A DNA stretch of 64,000 nucleotides from Climacteris rufus. Its lineage: Eukaryota; Chordata; Aves; Passeriformes; Climacteridae. Made by a program: the position numbers and the translations under genes. The notes beneath the pieces were generated by a model, which saw nothing but the letters and a program-made list of their open reading frames with translations, had not been told where the DNA came from and ran no database searches. Below, one piece after another: positions 1-12,452 of this stretch. Each line of letters opens with the position of its first letter. Position 1 is the first letter of the stretch. Location of the stretch: contig VZRZ01006168.1 of the NCBI GenBank assembly GCA_013398175.1, positions 345,921 through 409,920 of the forward strand. The letters run 5' to 3'.

Positions 1-70
1 TTTGTTTATCCTGTGTAGTAAGCAATTCTGTTTAAGTTTTGGTCATATATGTGTTTTCTTGTGACTATAT

Positions 71-465
71 TGTTGCCTAAAAAGGCTAGCCCAGAAACTG
101 AGGCCAGTGAGGAGTAAGGGAATAAAAGGTGGGTATTTATTCGAAAGGCCTTCAAAGGTACATTTAGGGCAGACAAAGCCCCCTCCTTGGGGCATCACCC
201 AAAATGGACGACGAGTCACTAGTTCTCCACACCTTTATAGGTTTGGTCCATTTGCATATCAGCATAAATTCACCAATTAAAACTTTGCAATTTCCCCCTA
301 GCTCCCTTAGCTCTCTCCCCCCCTCCCTTTAGCAGCTTGGATCTGGGCAGCCTAAGTGTCCTTGAAGACTAAGTCCAGAGTGACACTGTTATGTCTATAG
401 AGAAAACATACACGCCAGGCAATACAGAATTTGAAAAAATATAAGGGTTAAAACCTAAGGCAACA
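71..465 (-). mobile_element. Solo LTR of an endogenous retrovirus, minus strand
   Basis: The block starts with TGTTGCCTAA and ends with TAAGGCAACA (as AGGCAACA on the plus strand), so both ends carry the same inverted repeat in the TG...CA form of retroviral LTRs. Read on the minus strand, a TATAAAGG box (complement of about 231-239) is followed about 90 bases later by an AATAAA polyadenylation signal (complement of 136-141), the usual U3-R order. At 395 bp it is a normal LTR length. The flanks share only an imperfect short match (ATAT versus ATAC), so the target duplication has decayed or is unclear. No internal viral sequence adjoins it inside the window, hence the solo LTR reading. The retroviral class is not determined. 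Confidence 0.72.
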
Positions 466-866
466 ATACAATAAATCCATCCGTATTGTAATAATCCTGA
501 TCGATCATTATTAAAGAACTAGAAAAATCACATGGTTTTGGAGTGCAGGCTGCTCCAAGAAATCTAAAACCCATTTAAACTCTGTCATATTAATACAAAT
601 AAGTCATTGTTTGTCTGTCTGCCTGCATGCTTTTTTGAGCAGACTGAATCATCCATTATCTGCTATAGTAGCCACCTTTGTTAAGTAAGTATCCTAAATT
701 GCTAGTTTGTGTTTTGGTTTTTTGGAGGGGGTGTGAGGTATGGCTATAATACGCAACACATTTTGTGTTGAAGTCAAAAAATAATATTCCAATTATAAAG
801 AATTTATATATTTAATGAAGAACAGGTTTTTCTTCTGAAATTAAAAAATACTGAAATCCTTACCTC
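466..866. other. AT-rich DNA, nothing recognised
   Basis: No open frame, repeat or RNA feature was recognised. A short T/G-rich run occurs near 710-730. Confidence 0.5.
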
Positions 867-1078
867 TTGAAATGCTGGAGTGCATTTTTGTGGCAGTGTG
901 CACGGCTAGGGCCAAAGCCAGCAGAACTCAGCAGTGGTGGAGAAAAGCCTAGCACACTGCCCCCGGAGATAGTCATTCCGGTTAGGGTGACTCAGTTGTC
1001 AATCTTATGCTCCCTTTTGCATAAGCTGTTTCTATTGGTTGTTTCATCAGTTATGTAATGTTCCTTTTATAGTCATAT
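867..1078 (+). mobile_element. Possible degraded LTR fragment
   Basis: This block is more GC-rich than its surroundings. It contains an inverted CCAAT box (TATTGGTTG near 1033-1041) within text that resembles the U3 of avian ERV LTRs, followed by a TTTTATAG run. No terminal repeats or target duplication could be placed, so the limits are approximate. A single unresolved base (N) sits at 1079. It could also be ordinary unique DNA. The call rests on texture and remembered similarity only. Confidence 0.3.
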
Positions 1079-1079
1079 N

Positions 1080-2137
1080 ATTTGCTTTAGTTAAATGCAC
1101 ATAATTGGGCCTGGAGTGCACAGTGGGTCACATTAGATGATCCATTATCCTTTTCTGGTATAAATGCCTATGAAAGTACAAATTAATAATATGCCTATAA
1201 TATACCAGGCAAACCCACACAGTACCTGAAGATTAAGTCACCAATATAATGCTAACAAAATTCTAAAAGGAGAGACTGTTACTCGTAGTCTAGTCTATTG
1301 TTACTGAAAACTTCTTAGTTACATATCAACTGCATTAACTGAAACAACAACAAGTATGAGTTGTTTGGAGCAAAATACAAGTCAAGTCTTATTGTTTGCA
1401 GACCTTTCTTCTCCTCAAGACACTTCCAGGTCAGAGTTTTCTTTTAAAATGTGATCTGAAGAGATTTCCTCATTCTAATCAGTAAGTCTGTAGGCATTCA
1501 CCCAGAAATTCATCATGCAGAGCAGGAAGTGTGATACTATAACTTTTTTGTTTAGGGTGCTAATTTGGTGTAAAATACCTTCGTCCATAATTTCCCAGAC
1601 CTTTCTGCTCTGATGGGATGGCTCTTGTGGGGATGGATCAGATGGTAACTTCATCACAAATTTTTCAATATATTTAAAATTCTAGTTCTCACTAGATTTG
1701 CAAAAATGAGGAAAAATCTTTGAGTAATATCACCAAATGATCTTTTTGATACAAGACAGTAAAATAGCTATGAACATCTTGTGGAAAACCACAAAGCCTT
1801 ATTACAAGTATCTTAATGACGGTGAAAGAAAGGTGAAGGAGCAGAAGAAGAATGGGAAAAGTAGTGAGGAAAGTTGAAGAAAATTAAGTTCCCTGTATAT
1901 GATAATTAAAAATGAAAGGCTTGAAAAGAGAGGAACAAAATGTAGAAAAGAATGAACTAAAAAGCATAAATATGGGGAGAAATTATGCCTGACTCTAGTA
2001 CTGTTATAGACTGAAACATTTATTGCATGGCTTTGTCATGTTATAGTTTAGTTGTATTTCATAATGATGTGCAAAAATAAGGTGGTATTCTGTGTACCTG
2101 AGAATAAGATTGATGCTTTGCTGGAGTTTCTTGAGTC
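1080..2137. other. AT-rich DNA, nothing recognised
   Basis: The stretch has no coding or RNA signal. A purine-rich run lies at about 1815-1890. Nothing else stands out. Confidence 0.5.
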
Positions 2138-2706
2138 TGTACAGCATCCGAAAAGTGAGCTTAGTCCCTGCTGGTGTGAGTTGCAGAAGTCCACAGGTCT
2201 CCCAAAGCACAGAGTCCTGGCTAAAGCAGATGCCCAGTTTCTGCTGGCTTCTCTGGCTAGGAGTTACCCCAAGCTTGGTGTTTTAGCGCCGGCGAGAGCA
2301 AAAGGCTTAAGAGGGCTCTGCTCTAGAATTACAGATGTTTTATTGTAAATCCAATATGGTATTCTGAGGGTCCAGAGGAAGCAAGGGAGGAGACACCCTG
2401 ATGGCTATAGGATCCCAGGAGAAAGAGTGTGTGGGAACCTGTAGAGACCCTTTTCTGGGGAGGTGGGACCAGAGGGCGCCCAAAGGGAAGCCACATGGTT
2501 CAAAATAACCAGTGGAGCGGGGAGCTTTCCAGGACATAATCATGTATGGAACCTGAGGTAGGGGATACTGGTGACCAGAGGGAAATATGGGATTTCACCA
2601 TAGCTCAGGCAGAGAACTCAAATCTTGGAGGGACACAGCTCAGAGGGCAATGCTCTGGAGCTTCTCCCACCAATCCTGAAGCTCAACAGCAGAGGTTTCT
2701 GTCATG
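2138..2706 (-). mobile_element. Probable ERV LTR, minus strand, limits approximate
   Basis: The block is clearly richer in G+C than its flanks. Read on the minus strand, a stretch holding the promoter-like part (about 2560-2360) leads into CAATAAAAC (complement of about 2338-2346), which fits a polyadenylation signal, then a U5-like stretch with CpG-containing text (complement of about 2286-2296). The outer limits were set where TGTACA-like ends occur on both sides, which may be chance. No target duplication was found. The open frames at 2052-2348, 2340-2543 and 2546-2794 cut across this block in different frames and do not look like genes. Confidence 0.42.
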
Positions 2707-5700
2707 TACACTGCTACACAGGATATTATTTCAAATGCATGTTTATTTCCCAGTAATTATTCACAATAAATGTGTTCTATGGTTGGTAAACTGATCTTAT
2801 AATAAACTTTGATGATTTATATTCAAACAATCCATCAACTAAGAAGCAAACTCTTAAAGATTTCATAGACTTTCACTGCCGTTCATGTTTCACAGTCTTT
2901 TTCTCCCATCCTCTGCCCTCATTCCCCTATCCCCACCTCCAATTCTTTTTTCAGGGGAATAAAGTTTGCTGTTGAAGTGTATGTGCAAAAAGATACTCAT
3001 GGGCACAAGAGATCAAGGCCATCTGTTCATTTTCAGTAGGGACATGATATAAGCATTTGATTTAGTTCCATCACTGGACTATAAAATCAAAGACCTGAAT
3101 AGTCTCTTGAGTCATGCAGTCATTTCTTGTAAACAAGTTTCTAAGTTGTAGCTATTATTGTTAAGCTCATGCTGAAATTTACATAAGGTTCCAATCAAGA
3201 AAAACTATTAAATATCATACATATTTCTTCACATCGTTAATCTCTTTCTGGATAAAACCTCTGCATGCTGCTGAAGACCATCCTGCTATCAGCTTACCCG
3301 TTGAATTCCACTTCCTCTCCTAACAGTTTTTCATTTAGACTGCCTTGGTCGTTGCCTTCTGACCTTCACTTCTGTCTTTCCATTAGTGCTCAAATGCTTT
3401 CTAATAAAAGCTTCATTTCTGGGCATTACATCTAATCTTACTTCTTCTCTTGCAACATATTAATTCTTTTATTTTGCAGAGACCACCTCAGTTCTGACAC
3501 AATAATACGATTTCTTACCAGATTATATCCATGGATATTTGCCTGGCCTTTCCACACATCTCTAATGTCACTTCACTTCTAATCACAGATTCCTGTATAG
3601 CTTTCATGAAATTAGATACCAGAATCCTGTTTTTTTTTTTTTTTAGTAAGTCTCAATTTACACTATCTTGTGTGTTTTCCTTGAAACTGAACCTCCTACT
3701 CCCCTACTAATCTCTGTCTAGTCATCTATCTTGTAAAAATGTCTTTTATCATGATTGAATTCGAATAGGATAGTTTGCACCCTCATCTCCTCTCTCCAAT
3801 TTCTCTAGCTGCCTGGAAGCAAATACAGACTTGTCGACTGGTTGTTCAAGAACAATTTTTTTGCTGCTGCCTATAATTCTGAGACACAGAGATACCATGA
3901 TACATGAGTATCTGCTGAGACCTGGCCAGAACATGCTCAGTTCTGATGGAGTGCTTACGGAATGAGCTGTGAAATTCTGCTTTTCAACTGAATATGTACG
4001 CATCGCAAACTTCTTAAAAGATGTGCAATTTGGCTAAACCACAGGGATTTTTACAAACTTGGCAAAAATCCATATTTTCTGACAAATTTATTCTCTACAA
4101 TTGAAAGCATAGGGCAAAAGATCTTTTAAGAAGTTTTGAAACGTCTTTAACATGGATAAAAACTCAAATATACTCCTTCAGCCTGTTTTAGAGAAATGTC
4201 TAGCATATTTGTGCTTGATTCTTTTTACTTTTATTTTTTTTTAACCAGGCATGCACAATTAGAAACTGAGTGTTCAGACAATGACAGTTTAGCTAATTTT
4301 GGCTGAGTCAGAAGACAGGTAGAAAAAGGCTGTTCTTGGAAACACTAGGAAAACTAATAGTAGGTAATACTATCACCCCTAATTGCTGTAATTAACACCA
4401 TATTTAATTAATTTAACTGTTGTCAAAACAGTAATGTGGTTTAATAAAATCACATTTAAATAAGGTGTACACTAATCTTTCTTGCCTCTTGTAATGTTTA
4501 ATGTGGTAGTATACTGGTCTTAATTTGATCTGAATTTCTAAAGGATGTGGCAACTTTTCCATATAATGTAGTTTGGCTATAAGAGCTGGTGAAGATGGGA
4601 TTTTTAGTCAGTATGGGTTTCTCTGCAGAGACTGTTCTATTCTTTGTTCATCAGAATGATTTGTCTGCACTTTGCAAGCATAATTATTTGCTTTCCCAAC
4701 AAGTGGTAGTATCATGTTTTACCAAGACAACAACTATGTTTGAGACACAGAAATTACTTTAGAAATTGGTATCAGTGCCCTAGTAATGTTCATTAAGAGA
4801 TCCCGACATTTTTGTAAGGATAAGGATAAACCCATTTTGTTGGTAAAAATCTAGTCTGGGTAAGTTGATTCAGTGCAAAACACCCCTATATTTCTCTCCA
4901 GAAAGGTTATCAATCATGTCTTTTCTTAACAGTCTTTTTTCCTGGGAAGTGGTTGTTTGTTGTTTGTTTGGGTTTTTTTTCAGAAGTTTTGTTATAGAGG
5001 ATAACTATTATGCTACATCTCAGTTCCACTTCACATAACAAAAAGATCTATTGAAAGAATAAAAAATTGAAAGCAAAGAATTTAAATGGAAGTTGCTTGC
5101 ATGAAAACTAATGGAATACAGATAAACGTATATGGAAAGACAAGTCTTTCCTGGAGAAAGACAAGAAGATCTACTAGAACAAGAACATAGACCATTTGTG
5201 GAATGATATTTTAAGGTATCTTCTTGGTACTCCTCAGCCAATTTCCAAAAGTCTTTTAGAGATGTGATTTAACTGATGCTGGCTAGTTCTAGGGACAGTT
5301 ATTGACTTTTCACGATTTCATAACAGAAGTTTGGGCATAAATATTTTTCATTTTGTTTTTAGGGAAAATATTTTGAGACAAAACACAATGACCTTTGATG
5401 AAGAGAATAATATTACCAAAACCAAGCTGCACACATTAATCCTAGCCTTAATTTTTGTCCATTATTTTGTTATTAGAGTCTAAATTATCCAAAAACTTCT
5501 AAAACTTGAATAGGGGACTGGAGGGCAGAGGAATCATTATGATCAATTTATGTCTACATATATATATTTGCATGAGTACAAAAATCAAGGACATATGCTA
5601 AGACAGATATACAAATACTTTTCATATGGAAAGAAACCCCAATTAATACACATTTATACATCAGAAATTATCACAGATTTGTTTACACTTGATCCATTTT

Positions 5701-6843
5701 GGAACAGTCTCATACTCTGAGAAAGTGTCAGATAAATTCAACTAAAATAGCATACATCTGACAGAACTGACTTTGCTATCTGTTTTATAACTTTCAATAT
5801 TTTTTAATGTGAAGATGCCTTAAAAGTACTTGTATTTTCAAATAATTCATATGCCTTTTGGAGGCTGATGCATGTTATGGTTATTGTCTGAATTACTGGC
5901 TGATACTTTCCTGTGTCTGTTATTGTAGGCATACTCACTATTTCAGTATTTCATCTCTTGAAAGCTATACAGAACGTAAACTGTAATATTGTTTCTCAGC
6001 AATTACCTGAGAATCCCATAGTAGATAACACCTGTAAAGTGTAATCGTAAAATATAATCATGACACAGAGAAGTAACCCCCTGAAAAATAATATTTTCTA
6101 AGATTTATTGCAAAGCAGAACCCCAGCTAGTTTAATGTAAGTGAAACACATTGAAAATTTATCAAGTCCCTGCCAAGCACCAGAGTTGCAAATGTAAACA
6201 GAAACAGGAGCTGAAAACAGTTAAAAGCAGAACAGGTGTACTTGTAAATAAAGAACATACTTCACCAGAAGGGGAAATTTAACTTGAAAGCATTTTAATT
6301 TTGGTGAAGGAGAAGGAATAGTGGAGAATAATTTTGCTGAGAATTTAGATACTTTGCTCATTTCCTGCATTTTCCCATATATATTGTCTTGCTTTTTGAG
6401 TTAGCGCACTATCCAACTGATATTCACACTTAATGAGTGAAGAGTTTCCATTAAGTTTCTGACAGACTGTTAATAATTTTAGTGACTATGGACCGTGGGA
6501 ACACTTGCCAAAAAAATGATGAAAATGAAGAAATATTGTTCTGTGTTACCACATAGAAGGTGTTCTTGTCAGTTCTTTCCGCTTTGGCATTTGTTTCTGT
6601 TATCATCCATGACAGAAAAAAGTATTTCTGAGCAGAAGAGATTTTTAGGTTTATGCTTTGTTACCCACTGCACCACTTTATATTAATTTTCTAGAGAAAC
6701 TGCACTATTAACAGAGAAGGAGCAGTCACTGCCAAACAATCTTCTAGTTACAGATAATAATTATGTGGAACATCATGGAATGGTTGTTGATCTCTATTTT
6801 AGTTTTGTGACATCAATTTGTGTGAAGGCTCAGAGAAGATAGG
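2707..6843. other. AT-rich DNA without recognised genes
   Basis: About 4.1 kb of mostly unique-looking sequence. It holds a poly-T run (about 3630-3645), a T/G-rich run (about 4950-4980) and scattered open frames under 90 codons that look like chance frames. No repeat family was recognised. Confidence 0.5.
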
Positions 6844-7600
6844 TGCAGTGGGTTCAGATTTGTTGGCTACCAGATGTTAAATCAGCCACTCTATCACTCC
6901 CCCTCTCCAACATGACTGGAGGAGAAAATGTGAAGGAAATGTTCATGGGTTGAAATAAAGACTGGGAGATTACTCAGAATTTACCATGATGAGCAAAGAA
7001 GACCCAAGTTGGAGAAAAATTAGGGTTTTTTTCCAACACTATTACAGTAAGATGGTGAGAAAAAAGAACAACAATAAAAATACCTTCCCTCCACCCCTAT
7101 TTCTTCCCAGGTCCCATTTCACATTGTTGATATTTCACACTGAACTCCTTTGTTCCTGATTCTTCTATTTCCTCACTCTGAGTTGCATGTGGGGGTTGGG
7201 GAATGGGAATCGCAGTCAGTTTGTAACACTTTGTGCCTGCCACTCCATCTTCCTCACATTTCTCCCCCTGCTCAAGCATGGGATCCCTCATGAGCATTAC
7301 AATCTCATGAACTGCTCCATTGCATGGACAGCACTTCCTCAACAACTGCTCCAGAGCGGCTCCTCTCCCTGGAGTGCAGACCTTTGGAAATGTAATGCTA
7401 CAGCAGAGATCTGCCATGGCCTGCAGTTCCTGTCATCATCTGCTTCTGCATTGGGTCTCCACAGTTTGCAGCTTCATTCAGTGCATCTCCACCTGCTGTG
7501 ACTTGGGGTCCTCCACTGGCTTCAGGGTGGATCTCTGCTTCCCTATGGACTTACAGGAGCACAGCTATTGCAAAGGAAGCACAACACAAAGGGCACTGGA
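6844..7600 (-). mobile_element. ERVL-type LTR, minus strand, 5' part diverged
   Basis: On the plus strand the block opens with TGCAGTGGGTTCAG, which corresponds to the complement of the 3' end of the LTR at 62361-63274. It runs through a pyrimidine-rich stretch (about 7085-7170) into repeated text around TGCTCCA and CAGGTGGATCTCTG (about 7300-7550). That last part matches, in reverse, the middle of the LTR at 62361-63274 (GCAGAGATCCACCTGCA near 62765). The far end, which would be the LTR's 5' end, is not clear and was set loosely. The overlapping frames at 7097-7417, 7187-7501 and 7320-7622 run on both strands of the LTR and are not genes. No internal retroviral genes are present. Confidence 0.65.
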
Positions 7601-8165
7601 GAGGATCCTTTACTTTAGGTAATTAACTGTATCAGCTGACTTTGTCAAGCAGTTATGTAAATGGCCTTCCCTACAATGGCTCATACAAAGTATCATCTTC
7701 CCCAGCCAGTCAGACCTGCATGAGGGTATGAATATGTGGCTCTCATAAAAACTGAAAAAACAGCAAAATTAAGTTTGAAGAGAGCAAAGGGCTTGAGCTG
7801 TCTTTAACTCACTTATTCCTTCCTGGAGACTGAGGACACCCAGCATCGTAATGGAAAGCTTACAGAGATCTGTAATAGGAATCATGTCTGTATTATGATC
7901 TAACTATATTGTAATTGTTAGATTGTGTTTGTCCTGTCATTTCATTATATTACTGTATCATTCTGCACAAAGTCCCATGTAACATAAAATATTCACTGAG
8001 AAGTAAACTTGATATTAAACACTAAAGCTTCCTTGTTTGGAATGTTTAAAATAACCTGGACAGACAGTACTGCATTCTGACAATTAGCAATATTTTATAA
8101 ATATAAAAATGAGAGTCAGTATTGGAAAAAAATCCCAGAGCTAAAACACTGTCTCTAGCAATGGC
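7601..8165. other. Unique-looking DNA, nothing recognised
   Basis: No gene, RNA or repeat family was recognised in this stretch, which leads into the A-rich run that follows. Confidence 0.45.
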
Positions 8166-8262
8166 AACATAAAAAACAAACAAACAAAACACCAAAAACA
8201 AACAAACAAAAAAAATCAAAACAAAAATAAAACAAAAAAAAACTCCAAAAACCAAACCCAAT
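8166..8262. repeat. A-rich, (CAAA)-like simple sequence
   Basis: The stretch is made almost only of A and C, with several runs of CAAA units and longer A runs, followed by an A/G-rich end with a short G run (about 8271-8276). The minus-strand frame through it (8046-8261) is low-complexity F/V/L-rich translation of this tract and not a gene. It may be an old poly(A) tail of a retrotransposon, but no element is visible beside it. Confidence 0.75.
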
Positions 8263-11200
8263 CGAGAAAAGGGGGGAAAAAAGAGGAGTTATAAGATTCT
8301 ATAGCTACTCTGACTTTTCCATTATAGTGAAAGCATTATTTTTAATGTTTGAATTTTAACTTGAGTTAAGGAAAGTGAATAATTCTATTTATGTCCACAT
8401 ACAATTTAACCAGCCTACAGAATGTTATCAGTATGGTGGTTCATGTCTTTAAATTATTGGACTGCATTATGCATTTGTCTGCATATGACACCTGCAGTTT
8501 TTCAGGAGACAGTAAGAAGAAAATATTTACTAATTTAACATCTTTTAATTTGTTTCTTATAGATAACAGTGGTAGATTTTATTTAATACTCCAATTTTTC
8601 TAAATACTTGTGTTTCTCTGAAATTTTTTAGGTTATTATTAATAATATTTAATATTTGGCTTTCCACTGTGCTTTCTGCAACTCAGACTTGCAGGCTGGA
8701 CTGACCACTCCTTATTTGAAAAATAAAGATGGAGTTGCTTGAAACCTTTATTTTGAAAGAACATACTGTTGATCATTTAGTGTTTAGCTTTGTTAAGATG
8801 TGTCATATCAGATTAAAAGCAACTACCAAAAAATGAATAGTGAAGTCTCCACTCTGCCAAACAGCCAATATATGATGCCAGTCACCATCAAAACAACCTG
8901 TGAATCTTGGACATATCTCTCTCAATTACAGAACAATTTGGTCTGGAGTCTTGTGAGAATGGATGTGTCCTTCATCCAGGTAAAATATCAAATCCATAGA
9001 TATGTTATGGGCTGTAAACAGCTGATGAATTAACTCCCTTGCATGTGAAGACTCTACAGAAAGGCTCCCTTGCTTCTTGTGGAGCTTTCATAGATAATCC
9101 CTTTGCTTTTTAGTAATTCAAGGGGAGAGTTTCTCTCATTGTACCTCTGTATAATATACAGTGTGTTGAAGGGAAGTCTAATTAGATTTGACATTTTAAT
9201 TGAGGAATGATAAATGCCCTTCACCAAATTTTGTAGAAACTGTTCACAGGTGGCTGCCTACATGATACATTTTGTTCATGGCAGCATCAAGGTATGCTTT
9301 GAAATTCTTTTTAGGCTACACCTAAAAATTCTTAGGCTACACCTAAGAGAATGTAATTTTTTTTTTTTTTCGTTTTACCACGTCTCACTCTATTGTGAAT
9401 GTTGTATACCCTTTGGCATTTTCTTCATTATTGATCAGACAGTTATTTTTAATGCAAAAGCTATTTATTGGTATGTCTGTAAAGGTTTATAAAGTTAATA
9501 TTTGAAAAAAAAAAAACCCAAACAGTATGCAAGAGTAATAGGAATATGGTAGAAGAAACAATGGGGGAAATAATAGTTTATTTTCAGCTGAAGGCAAATG
9601 TCCATAGCACATTTCTACTACAACTGTGTTAAAAATAGCTCTGTGCCTGTTTTGCCAAAAAATGGAAGCAGAGCACTGTTCCTCCTGATCAAAATATCTC
9701 TGAGTGACTAAGACCTCTGTTTGTTAAACTCTTATGTACTCTGCAAATAGTGACATTTCCATAGGCCAGCAGAACAATTCTTGAGTGGCTTTGCTATGTA
9801 TTCTCCTACATGTAACAACTAGCATCTTCTAACTAGTAATTAACATATTTTTGGTTGGCTAGAACTAGTAAATATTTTAGAGTTGCCTCAGTCTTCCAGA
9901 TTTTTGTGTGTCTTTTATGCTGAAAATGACAGTTCAAAAGTTACTGGGTAACACTAATGAATTAGTGTGTTAAACTAAATAATTACCAGAATGTCTGTGC
10001 TATTAACCTATGGAACAGCTAAGTATATCTATGTAGATCTAGTCATGGACAATTAAGGCTATCTGTCGTTTCTGATTCAATCCATCTTGCATTCAGTTCT
10101 CAATTAGAATCTGACATCAAATTCATCACAGTGTAAATAGGTTCTATCTGTTAAATATTAGAAGAAAAATAAATTGTAAAATAATTCTATACTCAACAAA
10201 ATATTTTCCAGTTCTGTTAAATGGTTAAATGGTCCAATACCTGACCAAAAAAAAAATTATTTGCTTGAGACTGACAATGGCAATTATCCTGTTTATCAGC
10301 AAAGTAAGACACATATTTGGTGTGAAACACATATTTGGAGGATAAGAAGGGTTTTGTATGAGCAAAAACATGCATACCAATAGTTTTCTGAAACATAGAA
10401 TATTTGAGCACAGCAAAAAATGGCAGATAAAATGTTCGAGGTAAGCAATTTTGCTACAAATGACATCCTGCTTAAATTACATATAAATTATGACAATGAT
10501 CAAACTAGCTGACAAAGCCAGAAATAAAAAAAAAAGTTCTTCAAGTGAAATTATCATATCTTTAATAGCTATATCAAATGTGATTTAAAATTATAGTGGA
10601 AATGTTTAGTCATCACTTTTTGTATATACTTTCTTCTTTCATCATTGCTAATGGAAATACAGTAGCAGAAGCTATTAAAAAAAAAAAAAAACGAACCACC
10701 AAGTTAAAAACTTCTTCCTTAGCATCCCAGGATAGTAAAACAGTAAACATTAGTCCTTCAACGTAGATTCACAAAAGTAATGAATAAAGAAATGCAACGT
10801 CAAGTACATGTGAACATCAAAGCCCAGGAGTGTAAGGGATGAAAACCTATTATTTAGTCAGTTGAAAGCCTGATTGTGACTGGCCTTCACCAGTAAAGCT
10901 TCTTCTGGGTCACATTGTCTATGGTATTAGGCTTTAAGTCCTGTCAAAGATTACTGTCTGCATTCCTCTAGCTGTTACATGGAAATTCCAACACATCTGT
11001 CTGTTTTTGCATTTCTGTGCAAACCCAAGCCAATCCATGTGTAAACTACAACAAACCCATGCTCAACATCATATCTGTCATAACTCTTCTCTCAAGAAAA
11101 AGACATAGGAAGTGTTGCCTTCTCACCATACAACAGCCTACCCCTGTGATATTCCCAAGAAGGGAGAGACCTCAGTTCTGTGCTTCCTTCACCTGTGAGA

Positions 11201-11302
11201 AATTAAAATTTTTCGACTTGCTATGGCTCACAATATCCTTTCATAAAGGAACATTTTAAAGAGATATAGATGTCTGTAGAGCTCCTGTGTGTCAGAGAAT
11301 AG
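8263..11302. other. AT-rich DNA without recognised genes
   Basis: About 3 kb with short poly-T and poly-A runs (about 9357-9371, 9505-9517, 10678-10692) and a short nearly palindromic duplication near 9314-9347. Open frames here are under 95 codons and show no domain-like features. Confidence 0.5.
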
Positions 11303-12203
11303 TCATAAAATCATAGAGTGGTTGGGTTGCAATGAACCTTAAAGGCCACCTAGTTCCAGGCCCCTGCCATGGACAAGGACATCTTCCATTAGACCCAGTG
11401 GCTCAAAGCCCCTTCCAACCCAGCCTTGAACACTTTCAGGCATGGAGCATCCACAGCTTCTCTGGGTGACCTGTGCCAGGGCCTCATCAGTGTCACAGTA
11501 ACCAATTTCTTACTAAATCTAAAACTTCTTTCAGTTTAAGGTCATTCATCCCCCCCTTTGTCCTGTCATTACATGCTCTTTTCAAAAGTCCCTTTCCAGT
11601 CTTCTTGTAGGCCCCATTTAGGCACTGGGAAGTGCTGTAAGGTCTCCCCAGAGCCTTCTGTTCCCCAGGCTGAACAACTGCAACTCTATCAGGGAGAGGT
11701 GCTGCATTTCTCTGACCATCTTTATGGCCTACTCTGGACTCCCTCCAACAGATTCACAGCTTAATTTTGGGGGCTGCAGAGTTGTATGCAGTACTCTAGA
11801 TGGAGTCTCACAAGAGCAGAGGGGCAAAATCACCTTCCTCAACCTGCTGTCCACACTGCTTTTGCTGCAGCCCAGGATATGATTGCCCTTTAGTGCTGCA
11901 AGCCTGCATTACCAGCTTCTGTCCACCTCTTCATTCAACAGTATATTGAAGTCTTTCTTCACAGGACTTCTCTCCAATCCATTCTTTCCCCATTCCATAC
12001 TGATATTGTGTACTGCCCCAACCCAGATGCAGGGCCTTGAACTTGTCCTTTTTTAACATCATGGCATTTACACAGCCTGCTCCTCAAGTCTGTCAAGGTC
12101 CTTCTATATGGCATCTCTTTCCTTAAGAGCATCAACTAAAACACTCAGCTGGGTGTTATTGGGTAACATTCTGAGGGTGCATTCAATCCCACTATGTCAA
12201 AAC
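11303..12203 (-). mobile_element. CR1 LINE 3' end, minus strand, 5'-truncated
   Basis: The plus strand opens with TCATAAAATCATAGAGTGG, the complement of the avian CR1 3' tail, whose unit is ATTCTATG. It continues with familiar reversed CR1 3' text: the 'ggcccctgccatggacaagg' region, then 'gccttgaacactttcagg', then 'gcagggccttgaacttgtcc' near 12030 and 'gggtgcattcaatcccact' at its far end. The last part lies in the complement of the CR1 reverse transcriptase coding region, but many substitutions and stops mean it codes for nothing now. The length (about 900 bp) fits the usual heavy 5' truncation of CR1. Its 5' end abuts the plus-strand CR1 piece that begins at about 12216. Confidence 0.93.
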
Positions 12204-12215
12204 TTTTCCTTTGTT

Positions 12216-12452
12216 CCTCAAATCCAAGGACCTGAAGATGCCGGGAAATTCTGGAGCAAAGAATACTTAATTTTAGTGGAAGAAGATGAGATCAGATAGT
12301 ACTTAAGAAAATCGGCTGTACATAAATCCATTTGTCCTGATGGGATGCACCCACAAGTACCTGGGGACATAGTTGGCTCACAACTCTTCTTGAACAGAGG
12401 GATTGAACAATGTGAACCGTGAAGTCCCCTCCCAGTGTCAGCCATTCCATGA
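12216..12452 (+). mobile_element. CR1 LINE fragment, plus strand, internally deleted
   Basis: Positions 12258-12365 translate in part to text matching the CR1 reverse transcriptase N-terminal part, with the recognisable stretch 'PDGMHP' at about 12336-12353. Around 12395 the sequence jumps to the CR1 3' terminus: the text ending 'gccattccatgattctgaga' is the usual CR1 tail. Most of the reverse transcriptase region and 3' UTR in between is missing, so this copy has a large internal deletion or is two CR1 scraps side by side. An in-frame stop follows 'EEDEIR' at about 12297. It lies head to head with the minus-strand CR1 just upstream. Confidence 0.82.

Noticed and set aside
7097..7622. Three overlapping frames of about 100 codons
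   Set aside because: They run on both strands inside the LTR at 6844-7600.
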